Shown: positions 1 through 6,103, counted from the stretch's first letter. The stretch is 6,197 bases of DNA from an uncultured Candidatus Saccharibacteria bacterium (GCA_946479115.1 CAMLED010000055.1:1-6197), one strand, 5' to 3'. The notes: generated by a model not told the origin, from the letters alone. Numbers and translations are program-made.

Positions 1-747
1 ATGGACGGATTTTTAATAATTTTACTGATTTTCATTGCGATTTTCATACTTAGCGGACTGAAAATCATTAATCAGTACGAGCGTGGTGTCGTTTTGACAC
101 TTGGTCGCTACACTGGACTTCGTCAGCCAGGCCTCCGTGTTGTGATTCCTATCTTCCAGCGTATTATCAAAGTCGACATTCGTTCGACACCGATTGATGT
201 ACCAAAGCAAGAAATCATTACTAAAGACAACGTGACTGTTGGTGTTGATGCGGTTGTCTATTTGCGCGTCATCGAAGCTAGTCGTGCAGTGCTTGAGACA
301 ACTAACTATGTGTATGCAACCAGTCAGTTTGCCCAGGCTGCGCTTCGCGATGTTACTGGTAACGCCGACCTTGACGAATTGCTCAGCAAGCGCGAAGAGA
401 TCAGCCAGAAGATCAAAGAGATCGTTGATGCTGAAACTGACAAATGGGGAATTGATGTCGAGAACGTCAAGATCCAGAACATTGAACTTCCACAGGACAT
501 GAAGCGCGCTATGGCAAAACAAGCCGAGGCTGAACGTGAACGCCGTGCGGTTATCATTACGGCTGAAGGTGAAAAAGCCGCCGCCGCTGCTGTTGCCGAA
601 GCCGCAACTATGCTAAGCGAAGCTGCTGGTGGTATTACGGTCCGTACATTACAGACGCTTGAGAAAATCTCAGTTGAATCTAGTCAAAAGACACTTGTTG
701 TCCTGCCAACGGAACTTACTGGCGCTGTTGCCAAGTTGATGAAGTAG
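1..747 (+). CDS. Slipin / stomatin-like SPFH-domain membrane protein
   Basis: A 248-residue protein of the SPFH (stomatin/prohibitin/flotillin/HflK) superfamily, slipin branch. One hydrophobic segment (about residues 3-20) is followed by KIINQYERGVVLTLGRY, the typical slipin entry into the SPFH domain. The segment DVPKQEIITKDNVTVGVDAV (66-85) and the block IELPQDMKRAMAKQAEAERE (161-180) are family signatures. An Ala/Glu-rich helix (about 172-208) should form the coiled coil used for oligomerisation, and a short hydrophobic C-terminal tail follows. Family members form membrane-bound ring or scaffold assemblies and often pair with an NfeD protein or membrane protease; no NfeD is visible, though upstream sequence is missing. 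The ATG is the first base of the window, so its ribosome site cannot be seen, but the N-terminus matches complete slipins in length and character. It ends with TAG and is followed by a hairpin, so it looks like a transcription unit separate from the prkA operon. The specific function is unknown. Confidence 0.9.
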   Translation: MDGFLIILLIFIAIFILSGLKIINQYERGVVLTLGRYTGLRQPGLRVVIPIFQRIIKVDIRSTPIDVPKQEIITKDNVTVGVDAVVYLRVIEASRAVLETTNYVYATSQFAQAALRDVTGNADLDELLSKREEISQKIKEIVDAETDKWGIDVENVKIQNIELPQDMKRAMAKQAEAERERRAVIITAEGEKAAAAAVAEAATMLSEAAGGITVRTLQTLEKISVESSQKTLVVLPTELTGAVAKLMK

Positions 748-768
748 CAAACAACCTTGTGAAATCAG

Positions 769-798
769 TGCAACTCTAGTAAAATGACTAGAGTTGCA
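769..798 (+). terminator. Perfect 12-bp hairpin after the slipin gene, probable terminator
   Basis: TGCAACTCTAGT (769-780) is exactly complementary to ACTAGAGTTGCA (787-798), with the loop AAAATG. It lies 21 bases past the slipin stop, where a terminator is expected. The downstream bases (TGTGTTGTAAG) are only mildly U-rich, so this is not a textbook intrinsic terminator. It may instead protect the mRNA 3' end, or work together with the T5 run at 819-823. Confidence 0.5.
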
Positions 799-815
799 TG
801 TGTTGTAAGCGACAT

Positions 816-872
816 GGCTTTTTAGCTCCTCGTTCTGAAAGAACGGCAATAAACAATTGTAGAGCAGCGGCC
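816..872 (+). pseudogene. Degraded 5'-half copy of tRNA-Phe, split in the D-loop
   Basis: GGCTTTTTAGCTC (816-828) matches the first 13 bases of the tRNA-Phe gene (927-939) at 12 of 13 positions. TAGAGCAGCGGCC (860-872) matches 946-958 at all 13, preceded by TTG where the tRNA has TTGG. The two blocks correspond to acceptor-5' plus D-stem, and D-stem-3' plus anticodon-stem-5'. Between them the tRNA D-loop is replaced by about 28 bases containing a 6-bp hairpin, CGTTCT-GAA-AGAACG (831-845). No matching 3' half follows: after 872 comes GGCCGAACTTCC, with no anticodon loop, T-arm or acceptor-3' strand. It cannot fold into a tRNA, so I read it as a relic of duplication, or of an element inserting at tRNA-Phe. 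A retained tRNA-like regulatory structure is a less likely alternative. Confidence 0.55.
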
Positions 873-880
873 GGCCGAAC

Positions 881-908
881 TTCCAATATACGCGCAGATA
901 GGTATTAT
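881..908 (+). promoter_or_regulatory. Possible promoter of tRNA-Phe
   Basis: TATTAT (903-908) is a 5-of-6 match to a -10 box and would start transcription near 915, about 12 bases before the mature tRNA. The best -35 partner at suitable spacing, TTCCAA (881-886, 16-base spacer), is poor. The -10 sits in a short palindrome, GGTAT-T-ATACC (901-911). Only the position and the -10 support this call. Confidence 0.35.
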
Positions 909-926
909 ACCTGAATATACCAATAC

Positions 927-1002
927 GGCTCTTTAGCTCAGTTGGTAGAGCAGCGGCCTGAAGAGCCGCGTGTCCCCAGTTCGAGTCTGGGAGGAGCCAC
1001 CA
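927..1002 (+). tRNA. tRNA-Phe (anticodon GAA), CCA encoded
   Basis: A complete cloverleaf. The acceptor stem is GGCTCTT (927-933) with AGGAGCC (992-998), containing one U-G wobble. The D-stem is GCTC/GAGC (936-939, 948-951) with loop AGTTGGTA carrying G18-G19. The anticodon stem is GCGGC/GCCGC (953-957, 965-969) with loop CTGAAGA, giving anticodon GAA at 960-962. The variable loop is GTGTC. The T-stem is CCCAG/CTGGG (975-979, 987-991) with the standard loop TTCGAGT. Discriminator A is at 999 and CCA at 1000-1002. A73, G44 and U45 agree with bacterial Phe identity elements. The 3' CCA overlaps the first bases of the terminator hairpin that follows. Confidence 0.97.
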
Positions 1003-1040
1003 AAGAAATACCCTCATCGAAAGATGGGGGTATTTCTTTG
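1001..1040 (+). terminator. Very stable hairpin terminator of tRNA-Phe
   Basis: CAAAGAAATACCCTCATC (1001-1018) pairs with GATGGGGGTATTTCTTTG (1023-1040) through 18 positions, with a single T-G wobble and a GAAA tetraloop (GNRA type). The functional core is probably CCCTCATC/GATGGGGG (1011-1018, 1023-1030), with TATTTCTTT as the U-rich tail and AAAGAAATA as the matching A-rich upstream arm. This arrangement can terminate in both directions. The fold begins inside the tRNA CCA end. Confidence 0.8.
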
Positions 1041-1226
1041 GGCTTGTAGTGAAACCAACCACACTCTATTTTAAGCATCTAAGGACCGAATGCGCGCTTT
1101 ATATGTGAACAGAGATAGACACCGATAACTCATATTTTAATCGACCTCTTGTGGAACATTTTTGCAAGGCAAAAGTTTATTTTAAGTTATCCACAAGCAA
1201 TTTATTTTTAAAATTACACAATAGTA
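1041..1226. other. AT-rich non-coding spacer
   Basis: Between the tRNA-Phe terminator and the prkA promoter I see no gene. The longest + strand frame with an ATG (from 1090) ends after about 11 codons without a ribosome site. The right half (about 1165-1225) is strongly AT-rich and contains a consensus DnaA box, with a weaker inverted match (TGTGGAACA, 1150-1158). No tRNA-like or repeat structure was recognised here. Confidence 0.6.
1187..1195 (+). promoter_or_regulatory. Consensus DnaA box
   Basis: TTATCCACA is an exact match to the high-affinity DnaA-binding consensus. A second, inverted 7-of-9 match lies at 1150-1158 (TGTGGAACA against TGTGGATAA). It is followed by AT-rich DNA and sits 32 bases upstream of the prkA -35 box, so DnaA could influence this promoter. 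A single 9-mer can also arise by chance in AT-rich DNA. There is no dnaA/dnaN neighbourhood to suggest the chromosomal origin. Confidence 0.4.
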
Positions 1227-1253
1227 TTGACACATAGGAAACGGTGCTATACT
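1227..1253 (+). promoter_or_regulatory. Promoter of the prkA-yhbH-spoVR operon
   Basis: A perfect -35 hexamer TTGACA (1227-1232) is followed after 15 bases by TATACT (1248-1253), a 5-of-6 -10 box preceded by TG at 1245-1246, i.e. an extended -10 (TGCTATACT). The spacer is shorter than the usual 17, which the extended -10 may offset. The predicted start is near 1260, leaving a leader of about 48 bases. The pattern is that of housekeeping sigma-70; no alternative-sigma motif stands out. Confidence 0.65.
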
Positions 1254-1265
1254 TGTTTTAAACAA
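1253..1265. promoter_or_regulatory. Palindrome at the predicted operon start, possible operator
   Basis: TTGTTT (1253-1258) and AAACAA (1260-1265) are perfect inverted arms around a single central T, covering the predicted transcription start. A repressor bound here would block the prkA promoter. The arms are AT-rich, so chance is a real alternative. Confidence 0.25.
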
Positions 1266-1294
1266 AAGCTCAGTGTGATGAAATAGAACCACTT

Positions 1295-1302
1295 GGAGGA
1301 GG
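1295..1302 (+). promoter_or_regulatory. Strong ribosome binding site that fixes the prkA start
   Basis: GGAGGAGG ends five bases before the ATG at 1308. The frame is open upstream to a TTG at 1293, but that TTG overlaps the ribosome site itself and would have none of its own, so 1308 is the start. Confidence 0.85.
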
Positions 1303-1307
1303 ATAGT

Positions 1308-3230
1308 ATGCCAGGGGAACGACTACAGAAACACGATCTATTCGGAGAACTAGACCGATTTAACAAAGAGAAAGAGGACCGTGACTGGGATGGGGATTTT
1401 GGCGAATATTTCGACAAAATTGTTGAAAATCCTGAAATTGTTCGGACTTCACATCAGTTAGCGTATGGTGCGGTAACATCCCGCCCAGACTTCTTTAGGA
1501 CAGGGCGAAACGCCTTATTCGGTGCAGAAAAATCAACTGAGCAATTTATTGATATTCTAAAAGCCGGCGCCGAAGGGTTGGAGATTGGACGACGTATTGT
1601 TATCTTGGTGGGCCCTCCGGGCAGCGGTAAATCGACACTTGTGAACGGTACTAAGCGGGGCATCGAAGAATATACAAAAACCGACGAAGGTGCTGTGTAT
1701 GCAATTGATGGTTGCCCTATGCACGAAGAGCCGCTTCACTTAATCCCGAAAGATATGCGTCCGGGAATAGAAGAAGCCTATGGAATTAAGATTGAAGGTG
1801 ATCTATGTCCACACTGTGCGGTGACGTATGGTGGCGATAACGTGGATTCGGAAACTATCAAGAATGCTCCAATTAAGCGCATCTTCTTTTCCGAAAACGA
1901 TCGAATTGGTATCGGTACATTTAAACCGTCAGATCCAAAATCGCAAGATATTACTGAACTTACAGGCAGTCCTGATTTTTCAAAAATCGGTGAATATGGC
2001 ACCGCATCTGATGCGCGAGCATTCAAGTTTGACGGTGAATTGAACGTCGCGAACCGTGGCATTATGGAATTTGTTGAAATGCTTAAATCCGACGAACGTT
2101 TTCTGTATACGCTTCTTGATTTGACTCAGGATAAAGTTATCAAAGCACCAAGATTCCCGAATATCTCAGCTGATGAGGTGATCTTGGCACATACGAACAT
2201 GACTGAATATCTTAGCTATGTACAGAACCCAAAGAATGAAGCGCTGCGTGATCGTATGGTCGTTATTCCAGTACCGTACACACTGCGTGTGTCTGATGAG
2301 CAAAAGATCCACGATAAACTTATCGCACAAAGTGAACTTGTTAAAAGGTCATCGGTTCACATTAATCCAAACACGCTAGAAACAGCAGCAACATTTGCCG
2401 TTTTATCTCGCCTCAAAGATTCAAATAAATACAATAAACTACAAAAATTAAAAATCTATGATGGTCAGGACACTGAAAACTTGACCCAGCGTGACCTACG
2501 TGAGTTACAAGAAGAACACCGGGATGAGGGTATGTCGGGTATATCACCTCGCTTTGTGATTGACGCCTTGTCAACTGCGCTTATCGAAGGTGATAAGGAA
2601 TGTTTGACGCCAATCGATGCTATCCGTGCGCTACGCAAAAATCTAGATGCCCATCCACATACTCGTGATATGAAAAAGGAAGACAAAGACGCACTATTAG
2701 ATGATTTGGAAAGTGCCCGAGACTTCTTTAATGAAAAAGCCAAAAAAGAAGTGCAGCGTGCGTTTGTCTATGCGTACGAAGAGACTGCTCAAAGCCTATG
2801 CGCAAACTATCTGACTAATGTTGAAGCATTCTGCGAGCGCAGGAAGGTTGTAGATGAATTTACGGAAAACGAAGTTGAGCCTGATGAGAAATTGATGCGC
2901 AGCATCGAAGAGCAAATCGGTATCGCGGAGAATGGTAAAAAAGAATTCCGTAGTGAATTACTTATGCGCATCGGTTCTGTTTATCGCAATGGTGGAACAT
3001 TCGACCACACTACCCACCCACGACTCCGAGAAGCAATCGAGAAAAAATTGTTTGCCGACATGAAAGATATGGTTGTGATGACAACTACCGGCAAGATGCA
3101 AAACGAAGAGCAGAAGAAGCGTCTTCAAACAGTCCAAGATACGCTTGTCGAAGAGCAGGGCTATTGTCCGCATTGTGCCGATGAGCTGATACGTTACGCT
3201 GGTGCAATGTTGAGTCGCGCAGAGTCTTAA
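1308..3230 (+). CDS. prkA: PrkA family AAA+ ATPase (so-called serine protein kinase)
   Basis: 640 residues, close to the family norm of 630-645, and of the Bacillus PrkA type rather than the E. coli YeaG type. The AAA+ core has a Walker A GPPGSGKST (102-110) and the family block GAVYAIDGCPMHEEPLHLIP (128-147). GIGTFKPSDPKSQDITELTG (201-220) follows, then a Walker-B-like GIMEFVEML (251-259), a sensor-1 region AHTN (294-297), arginine-finger candidates R314 and R316, and a sensor-2 motif GISPR (411-415). The conserved PrkA C-terminal domain covers about 480-640 (for example DEKLMRSIEEQIGI, 526-539). CPHC occurs at 167-170 and again at 620-623. PrkA was named as a serine kinase; later work on the Bacillus protein describes ATP-dependent, Lon-like protease activity, so the biochemical role is unsettled. 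It is probably cytoplasmic and acts with the YhbH and SpoVR proteins encoded downstream. The gene ends in tandem TAA TAA. Confidence 0.95.
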   Translation: MPGERLQKHDLFGELDRFNKEKEDRDWDGDFGEYFDKIVENPEIVRTSHQLAYGAVTSRPDFFRTGRNALFGAEKSTEQFIDILKAGAEGLEIGRRIVILVGPPGSGKSTLVNGTKRGIEEYTKTDEGAVYAIDGCPMHEEPLHLIPKDMRPGIEEAYGIKIEGDLCPHCAVTYGGDNVDSETIKNAPIKRIFFSENDRIGIGTFKPSDPKSQDITELTGSPDFSKIGEYGTASDARAFKFDGELNVANRGIMEFVEMLKSDERFLYTLLDLTQDKVIKAPRFPNISADEVILAHTNMTEYLSYVQNPKNEALRDRMVVIPVPYTLRVSDEQKIHDKLIAQSELVKRSSVHINPNTLETAATFAVLSRLKDSNKYNKLQKLKIYDGQDTENLTQRDLRELQEEHRDEGMSGISPRFVIDALSTALIEGDKECLTPIDAIRALRKNLDAHPHTRDMKKEDKDALLDDLESARDFFNEKAKKEVQRAFVYAYEETAQSLCANYLTNVEAFCERRKVVDEFTENEVEPDEKLMRSIEEQIGIAENGKKEFRSELLMRIGSVYRNGGTFDHTTHPRLREAIEKKLFADMKDMVVMTTTGKMQNEEQKKRLQTVQDTLVEEQGYCPHCADELIRYAGAMLSRAES

Positions 3231-3237
3231 TAAATCC

Positions 3238-3266
3238 TGGCCATGTACGCTAGATGTACATGGCCA
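3238..3266 (+). other. Perfect 11-bp intergenic hairpin between prkA and yhbH
   Basis: TGGCCATGTAC (3238-3248) is exactly complementary to GTACATGGCCA (3256-3266), with a 7-base loop GCTAGAT. It starts 8 bases after the prkA stop. No U-run follows (CTCAAGTTAGG), so full termination is unlikely. It may stabilise the upstream prkA transcript, mark an RNA cleavage point, or reduce read-through so that PrkA is made in excess over its partners. The yhbH ribosome site AGGTGA (3275-3280) lies just outside the stem and remains free. Confidence 0.6.
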
Positions 3267-3289
3267 CTCAAGTTAGGTGATATATCGTT

Positions 3290-4447
3290 ATGGATAGAGA
3301 GAATCGACTTACTTCAATTTCGCGACAGGATTGGTCGTTTAATCGACGCGGTGAACAAGATTCAGCGCGTCATGACGAAAAGGTTAAGCAATCGATCATC
3401 GATCGGCTTGATCAAGTAGTTAGTGACGGTAGTATTATTACTGCTGACCCTCGTAGTAAAAAGACTATCAAGATACCAATGCGCTCACTTGAGCTGCCGC
3501 GGTTTATCTACGGCGAAGAAAAAGATGGCGTTGGTAGCGGTGACGGAACAGAACAAGAGGGTCAAATTATTGGTAATAAACCTAGACCGGGTAAGGGCAA
3601 GGAAGCTGGTGACCAGCCGGGTGAAGAATACTACGAAACCCAGCTTAGTATTGAAGAGATTCAAGAGATGGTTTTTGCCGATCTAGGGTTGCCGCGTGTT
3701 AAACCGAAAGTGGCGCACGATATTGAAACAGATCATATCAAATATGACGATGTACGCAAAAAACGGACAACCAGTAATCTTGATCTGGGGCGCACGGTTA
3801 TGCAAAATATTATGCGAAACGTTCAGGAGACTGGCTTGCCGAGGATTCACAATATTCAGTCTGATGATTATCGAGTACGCATTTGGGAAGAAGAAAAACG
3901 ACCAGAAAATAGTGCAGTAGTCATCGCGATGGCGGATATTTCTGGATCGATGGGTGAAAATGAAAAATACATTACACGTGCATTTTGTTGGTGGGCAGTA
4001 AGCTTTCTTCGTAGTAAATATCCGAAAGTTGATATTGTGTTTTTGGCACACGACACTGAAGCTTATGAAGTGAACGAGGAGCAATTCTTTACTCGCGGGG
4101 CAGGCGGTGGTACAAAATGTTCATCTGCTAACGAGCTTGCACTCAGTATCATTAATGAGCGTTATCCAGCAGACCGTTACAATGTCTATCCACTCCACTT
4201 TTCCGATGGTGACAACTGGACGGGAGATGATAATGCCAAGTGTGTTAATTTAGTGCAGCAAATGCTCGATAGTGATGTTAACCAATACGCTTATATTCAA
4301 ATTGGGAAAGTAAGTCAAAGCGGGCTTTTAAATGATTACAAAAAAAGTCTTACCGACGAACGTTTTAAGGGTTTGATTATCGATGGCAAGCAGGACGTAT
4401 TGCCCGCGCTAAAGAAAGTATTTAACCCAGAAGAAAAGGCAGTATAG
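3290..4447 (+). CDS. yhbH: YhbH/YeaH family (DUF444, UPF0229) VWA-domain protein
   Basis: 385 residues, near the length of Bacillus YhbH (about 390) and shorter than E. coli YeaH. The N-terminus has the family pattern SRQDWSFNRRGEQDSARHDE (11-30) and IPMRSLELPRF (62-72). A Gly/Lys/Glu-rich low-complexity linker follows (about 75-115). The C-terminal half is a von Willebrand A domain: the MIDAS motif DISGSMG (216-222, metal ligands D216, S218, S220), a probable third-loop threonine T275 in GAGGGTKCSS (270-279), and D307 in HFSDGDNW (303-310). An intact MIDAS implies divalent-metal-dependent binding of a partner protein, in line with the AAA+/VWA pairing seen in MoxR-type systems; pairing with PrkA is inferred from gene order. 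Ribosome site AGGTGA sits 9 bases before the ATG. The gene is in the same operon as prkA and ends four bases before spoVR. Confidence 0.94.
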   Translation: MDRENRLTSISRQDWSFNRRGEQDSARHDEKVKQSIIDRLDQVVSDGSIITADPRSKKTIKIPMRSLELPRFIYGEEKDGVGSGDGTEQEGQIIGNKPRPGKGKEAGDQPGEEYYETQLSIEEIQEMVFADLGLPRVKPKVAHDIETDHIKYDDVRKKRTTSNLDLGRTVMQNIMRNVQETGLPRIHNIQSDDYRVRIWEEEKRPENSAVVIAMADISGSMGENEKYITRAFCWWAVSFLRSKYPKVDIVFLAHDTEAYEVNEEQFFTRGAGGGTKCSSANELALSIINERYPADRYNVYPLHFSDGDNWTGDDNAKCVNLVQQMLDSDVNQYAYIQIGKVSQSGLLNDYKKSLTDERFKGLIIDGKQDVLPALKKVFNPEEKAV

Positions 4448-4451
4448 GTAT

Positions 4452-6026
4452 ATGGGAGAATCTTATCCATCATCACATCTGAATCCGGAGTATGACAAGC
4501 CAGTCGAGTCGTACGAGTACAATGAGGATGAAGATCTTGAGGAAGCTCTCGGTCATATCTGGGATATTGCCAAGGAATTTCATCTTGATCCATTTCCAAC
4601 TCATTTCGAGATAGTACCAGCAAATATCATGAATCAAATCGGTGCGTATAACGGACTGCAATCGAGTTTTTCACACTGGACGAGAGGCCGACAATATCGG
4701 CAGATGAAAACAACATATGACTGGGGAATGTCCAAGATTTACGAGCTAGTTATTAATAGCAATCCAGCTCAGGCATTTCTACTCGAGAATAATCCGCCAA
4801 TCGAAAACAAGTTTGTTATGGCACACGTATTAGGACATACTGATTTTTTCAAAAACAATTTCCGCTTTGCTGGTACGCGCAGGGATATGCCAGAAGCGGC
4901 GGCACGTAACGCTGAACGGATTCGTGGCTACGAAGAATCAGAAGGCCGATATGAAGTTGAACGCTTCCTTGATGCGACGCTTGCCATCGAGGAGCATATC
5001 GATCCTTATTTACCTCACCGTCCTTCTCGCCAGGAAGAGTTTCAGATTTGGCGCGACCAGGCTGAACATGCACGAAAAGTACGTCCGCAAGTGATTGATG
5101 AGTTTGAAGATTTGCTAGGTCCACGTCAACCACATGAAAACTTCGAACGAGGAAAACAGACAATTCATGTTCCACCAACACCGGATCGTGACATACTTGG
5201 GTTTATTCGCAATCATGCTCCACATCTGCAGGATTGGCAGCGCGATATTGTTGATGTTGTTCGCAATGAGTCAGTCTATTTCTTTCCTCAGCGACGAACA
5301 AAGATCATGAATGAAGGATGGGCGGCATATTGGCACAAACGTATCATGCGTGAAATGGGTGATCGCGATCTTATTTCCGATAAAGATAATGAAGCCTGGT
5401 GGAAAGTTCATTCTGGCGTTGTTGCTGAAAGCCAAAGAAAGCTCAACCCGTATTATTTGGGTATGAAGATCTACGAGTATCTTGAAGATTACTATAATGG
5501 TAATCTTACGGACAAGGAAAATGCATGGCTGCAAAAAGAGGGCGTTGCGATTCAGCCGCATTATGAAGGCAGGTTAGAAGACAGCCCGGCATCAGCTGCA
5601 CTGCGCGATGTGATGATTCATAATGATGACCAGTCATTTATTCGTAACCACTTTAATAAGATTGTGGCCGACCGTATGAACCTGTTCGTATATGGTGAAC
5701 GTACGTTGTTTGACGGCAGTATACAGACATATATAAAAAGTACCGGATGGCAAGAAATTCGCGAAAAGCTGGTGTCATCGATGAATAATAATGGCGTGCC
5801 ATATATTGAGGTTATTGATGGTGACTATAATAACGCAAATGAATTGTATCTCCGTCATAAATTTGACGGTCGCCAACTTGACCCGGAATACGTTAACAAA
5901 ACATTGCCATACCTTTACACGCTCTGGCAAAGACCATTACACTTAGAGACTGTAGGTAGCCAATCTGATAAATCAGTCATATTCACTTATGACGGGATGA
6001 AGGTAACTAAGAAAGACGTTGCCTAA
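4452..6026 (+). CDS. spoVR: SpoVR family protein
   Basis: 524 residues; Bacillus SpoVR is about 470 and E. coli YcgB about 510. Family hallmarks include HIWDIAKEFHLDPFPTHFEI (35-54), KTTYDWGMSKIYELVINSNP (86-105), MAHVLGHTDFFKNN (123-136) with H125, H129 and D131, and VYFFPQRRTKIMNEGWAAYW (275-294) with E288 and H295. NPYYLGMKIYEYLE (332-345) follows. An acidic N-terminal extension (about 1-30) precedes the domain. SpoVR takes part in spore cortex formation in Bacillus, but the family is widespread in non-sporulating bacteria and its biochemical activity is not established. The ATG lies four bases after the yhbH stop with no good ribosome site (only AAGG inside the end of yhbH and an AGG too close), so translation is probably coupled to yhbH. 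It is likely cytoplasmic, since no signal peptide or membrane segment is visible. Confidence 0.95.
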   Translation: MGESYPSSHLNPEYDKPVESYEYNEDEDLEEALGHIWDIAKEFHLDPFPTHFEIVPANIMNQIGAYNGLQSSFSHWTRGRQYRQMKTTYDWGMSKIYELVINSNPAQAFLLENNPPIENKFVMAHVLGHTDFFKNNFRFAGTRRDMPEAAARNAERIRGYEESEGRYEVERFLDATLAIEEHIDPYLPHRPSRQEEFQIWRDQAEHARKVRPQVIDEFEDLLGPRQPHENFERGKQTIHVPPTPDRDILGFIRNHAPHLQDWQRDIVDVVRNESVYFFPQRRTKIMNEGWAAYWHKRIMREMGDRDLISDKDNEAWWKVHSGVVAESQRKLNPYYLGMKIYEYLEDYYNGNLTDKENAWLQKEGVAIQPHYEGRLEDSPASAALRDVMIHNDDQSFIRNHFNKIVADRMNLFVYGERTLFDGSIQTYIKSTGWQEIREKLVSSMNNNGVPYIEVIDGDYNNANELYLRHKFDGRQLDPEYVNKTLPYLYTLWQRPLHLETVGSQSDKSVIFTYDGMKVTKKDVA

Positions 6027-6035
6027 CAGAGAGTA

Positions 6036-6057
6036 GCTATTCTTTTATAGAAATAGC
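6036..6057 (+). terminator. Weak hairpin after spoVR, possible terminator
   Basis: GCTATT (6036-6041) pairs with AATAGC (6052-6057) around a 10-base loop, 9 bases past the spoVR stop. The stem is short and AT-rich and no U-run follows directly. The next bases (6066-6104) are pyrimidine-rich with almost no G, which would suit factor-dependent termination better than intrinsic termination. Confidence 0.3.
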
Positions 6058-6074
6058 AATGGTCGGTCTCTCTC

Positions 6075-6103
6075 TTGCATTTTCATCTCATCTTCTCTAT
6101 AAT
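6075..6103 (+). promoter_or_regulatory. Promoter of tRNA-Gly
   Basis: A perfect -10 box TATAAT (6098-6103) lies 17 bases downstream of TTGCAT (6075-6080), a half-matching -35. The predicted start near 6110 gives a leader of about six bases before the mature tRNA, as is usual for compact tRNA units. Confidence 0.6.

Noticed and set aside
22..522. A 166-codon minus-strand frame opposite the slipin gene.
   Set aside because: The + strand protein is a clear slipin over the whole region. The antisense translation has no recognisable domain and is a shadow of its codon pattern.
816..872. A tRNA gene with an intron in the D-loop.
   Set aside because: The 3' half of the tRNA is missing altogether, so removing the insert would not give a complete tRNA. 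The insert is also far too short for a self-splicing intron.
670..1062. A 130-codon minus-strand frame with the stretch LLPDSNWGHAALQAAALPTELK.
   Set aside because: It runs antisense through the tRNA-Phe gene, its relic and the terminator. That peptide is the well-known false protein produced by translating the complement of a tRNA. No ribosome site or coding character was seen.
1041..1292. A replication origin in the AT-rich spacer.
   Set aside because: There is only one exact DnaA box and one weak one, with no repeated 13-mer-like units and no dnaA, dnaN or gidA neighbours.
1293..1307. A TTG at 1293 as the start of prkA.
   Set aside because: It lies in the ribosome binding site GGAGGAGG, which is correctly spaced for the ATG at 1308. 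The extra residues (MEEDS) are just translated Shine-Dalgarno sequence.
3683..4084. A 133-codon minus-strand frame within yhbH.
   Set aside because: It is antisense to the conserved VWA domain and its translation is low in recognisable motifs.
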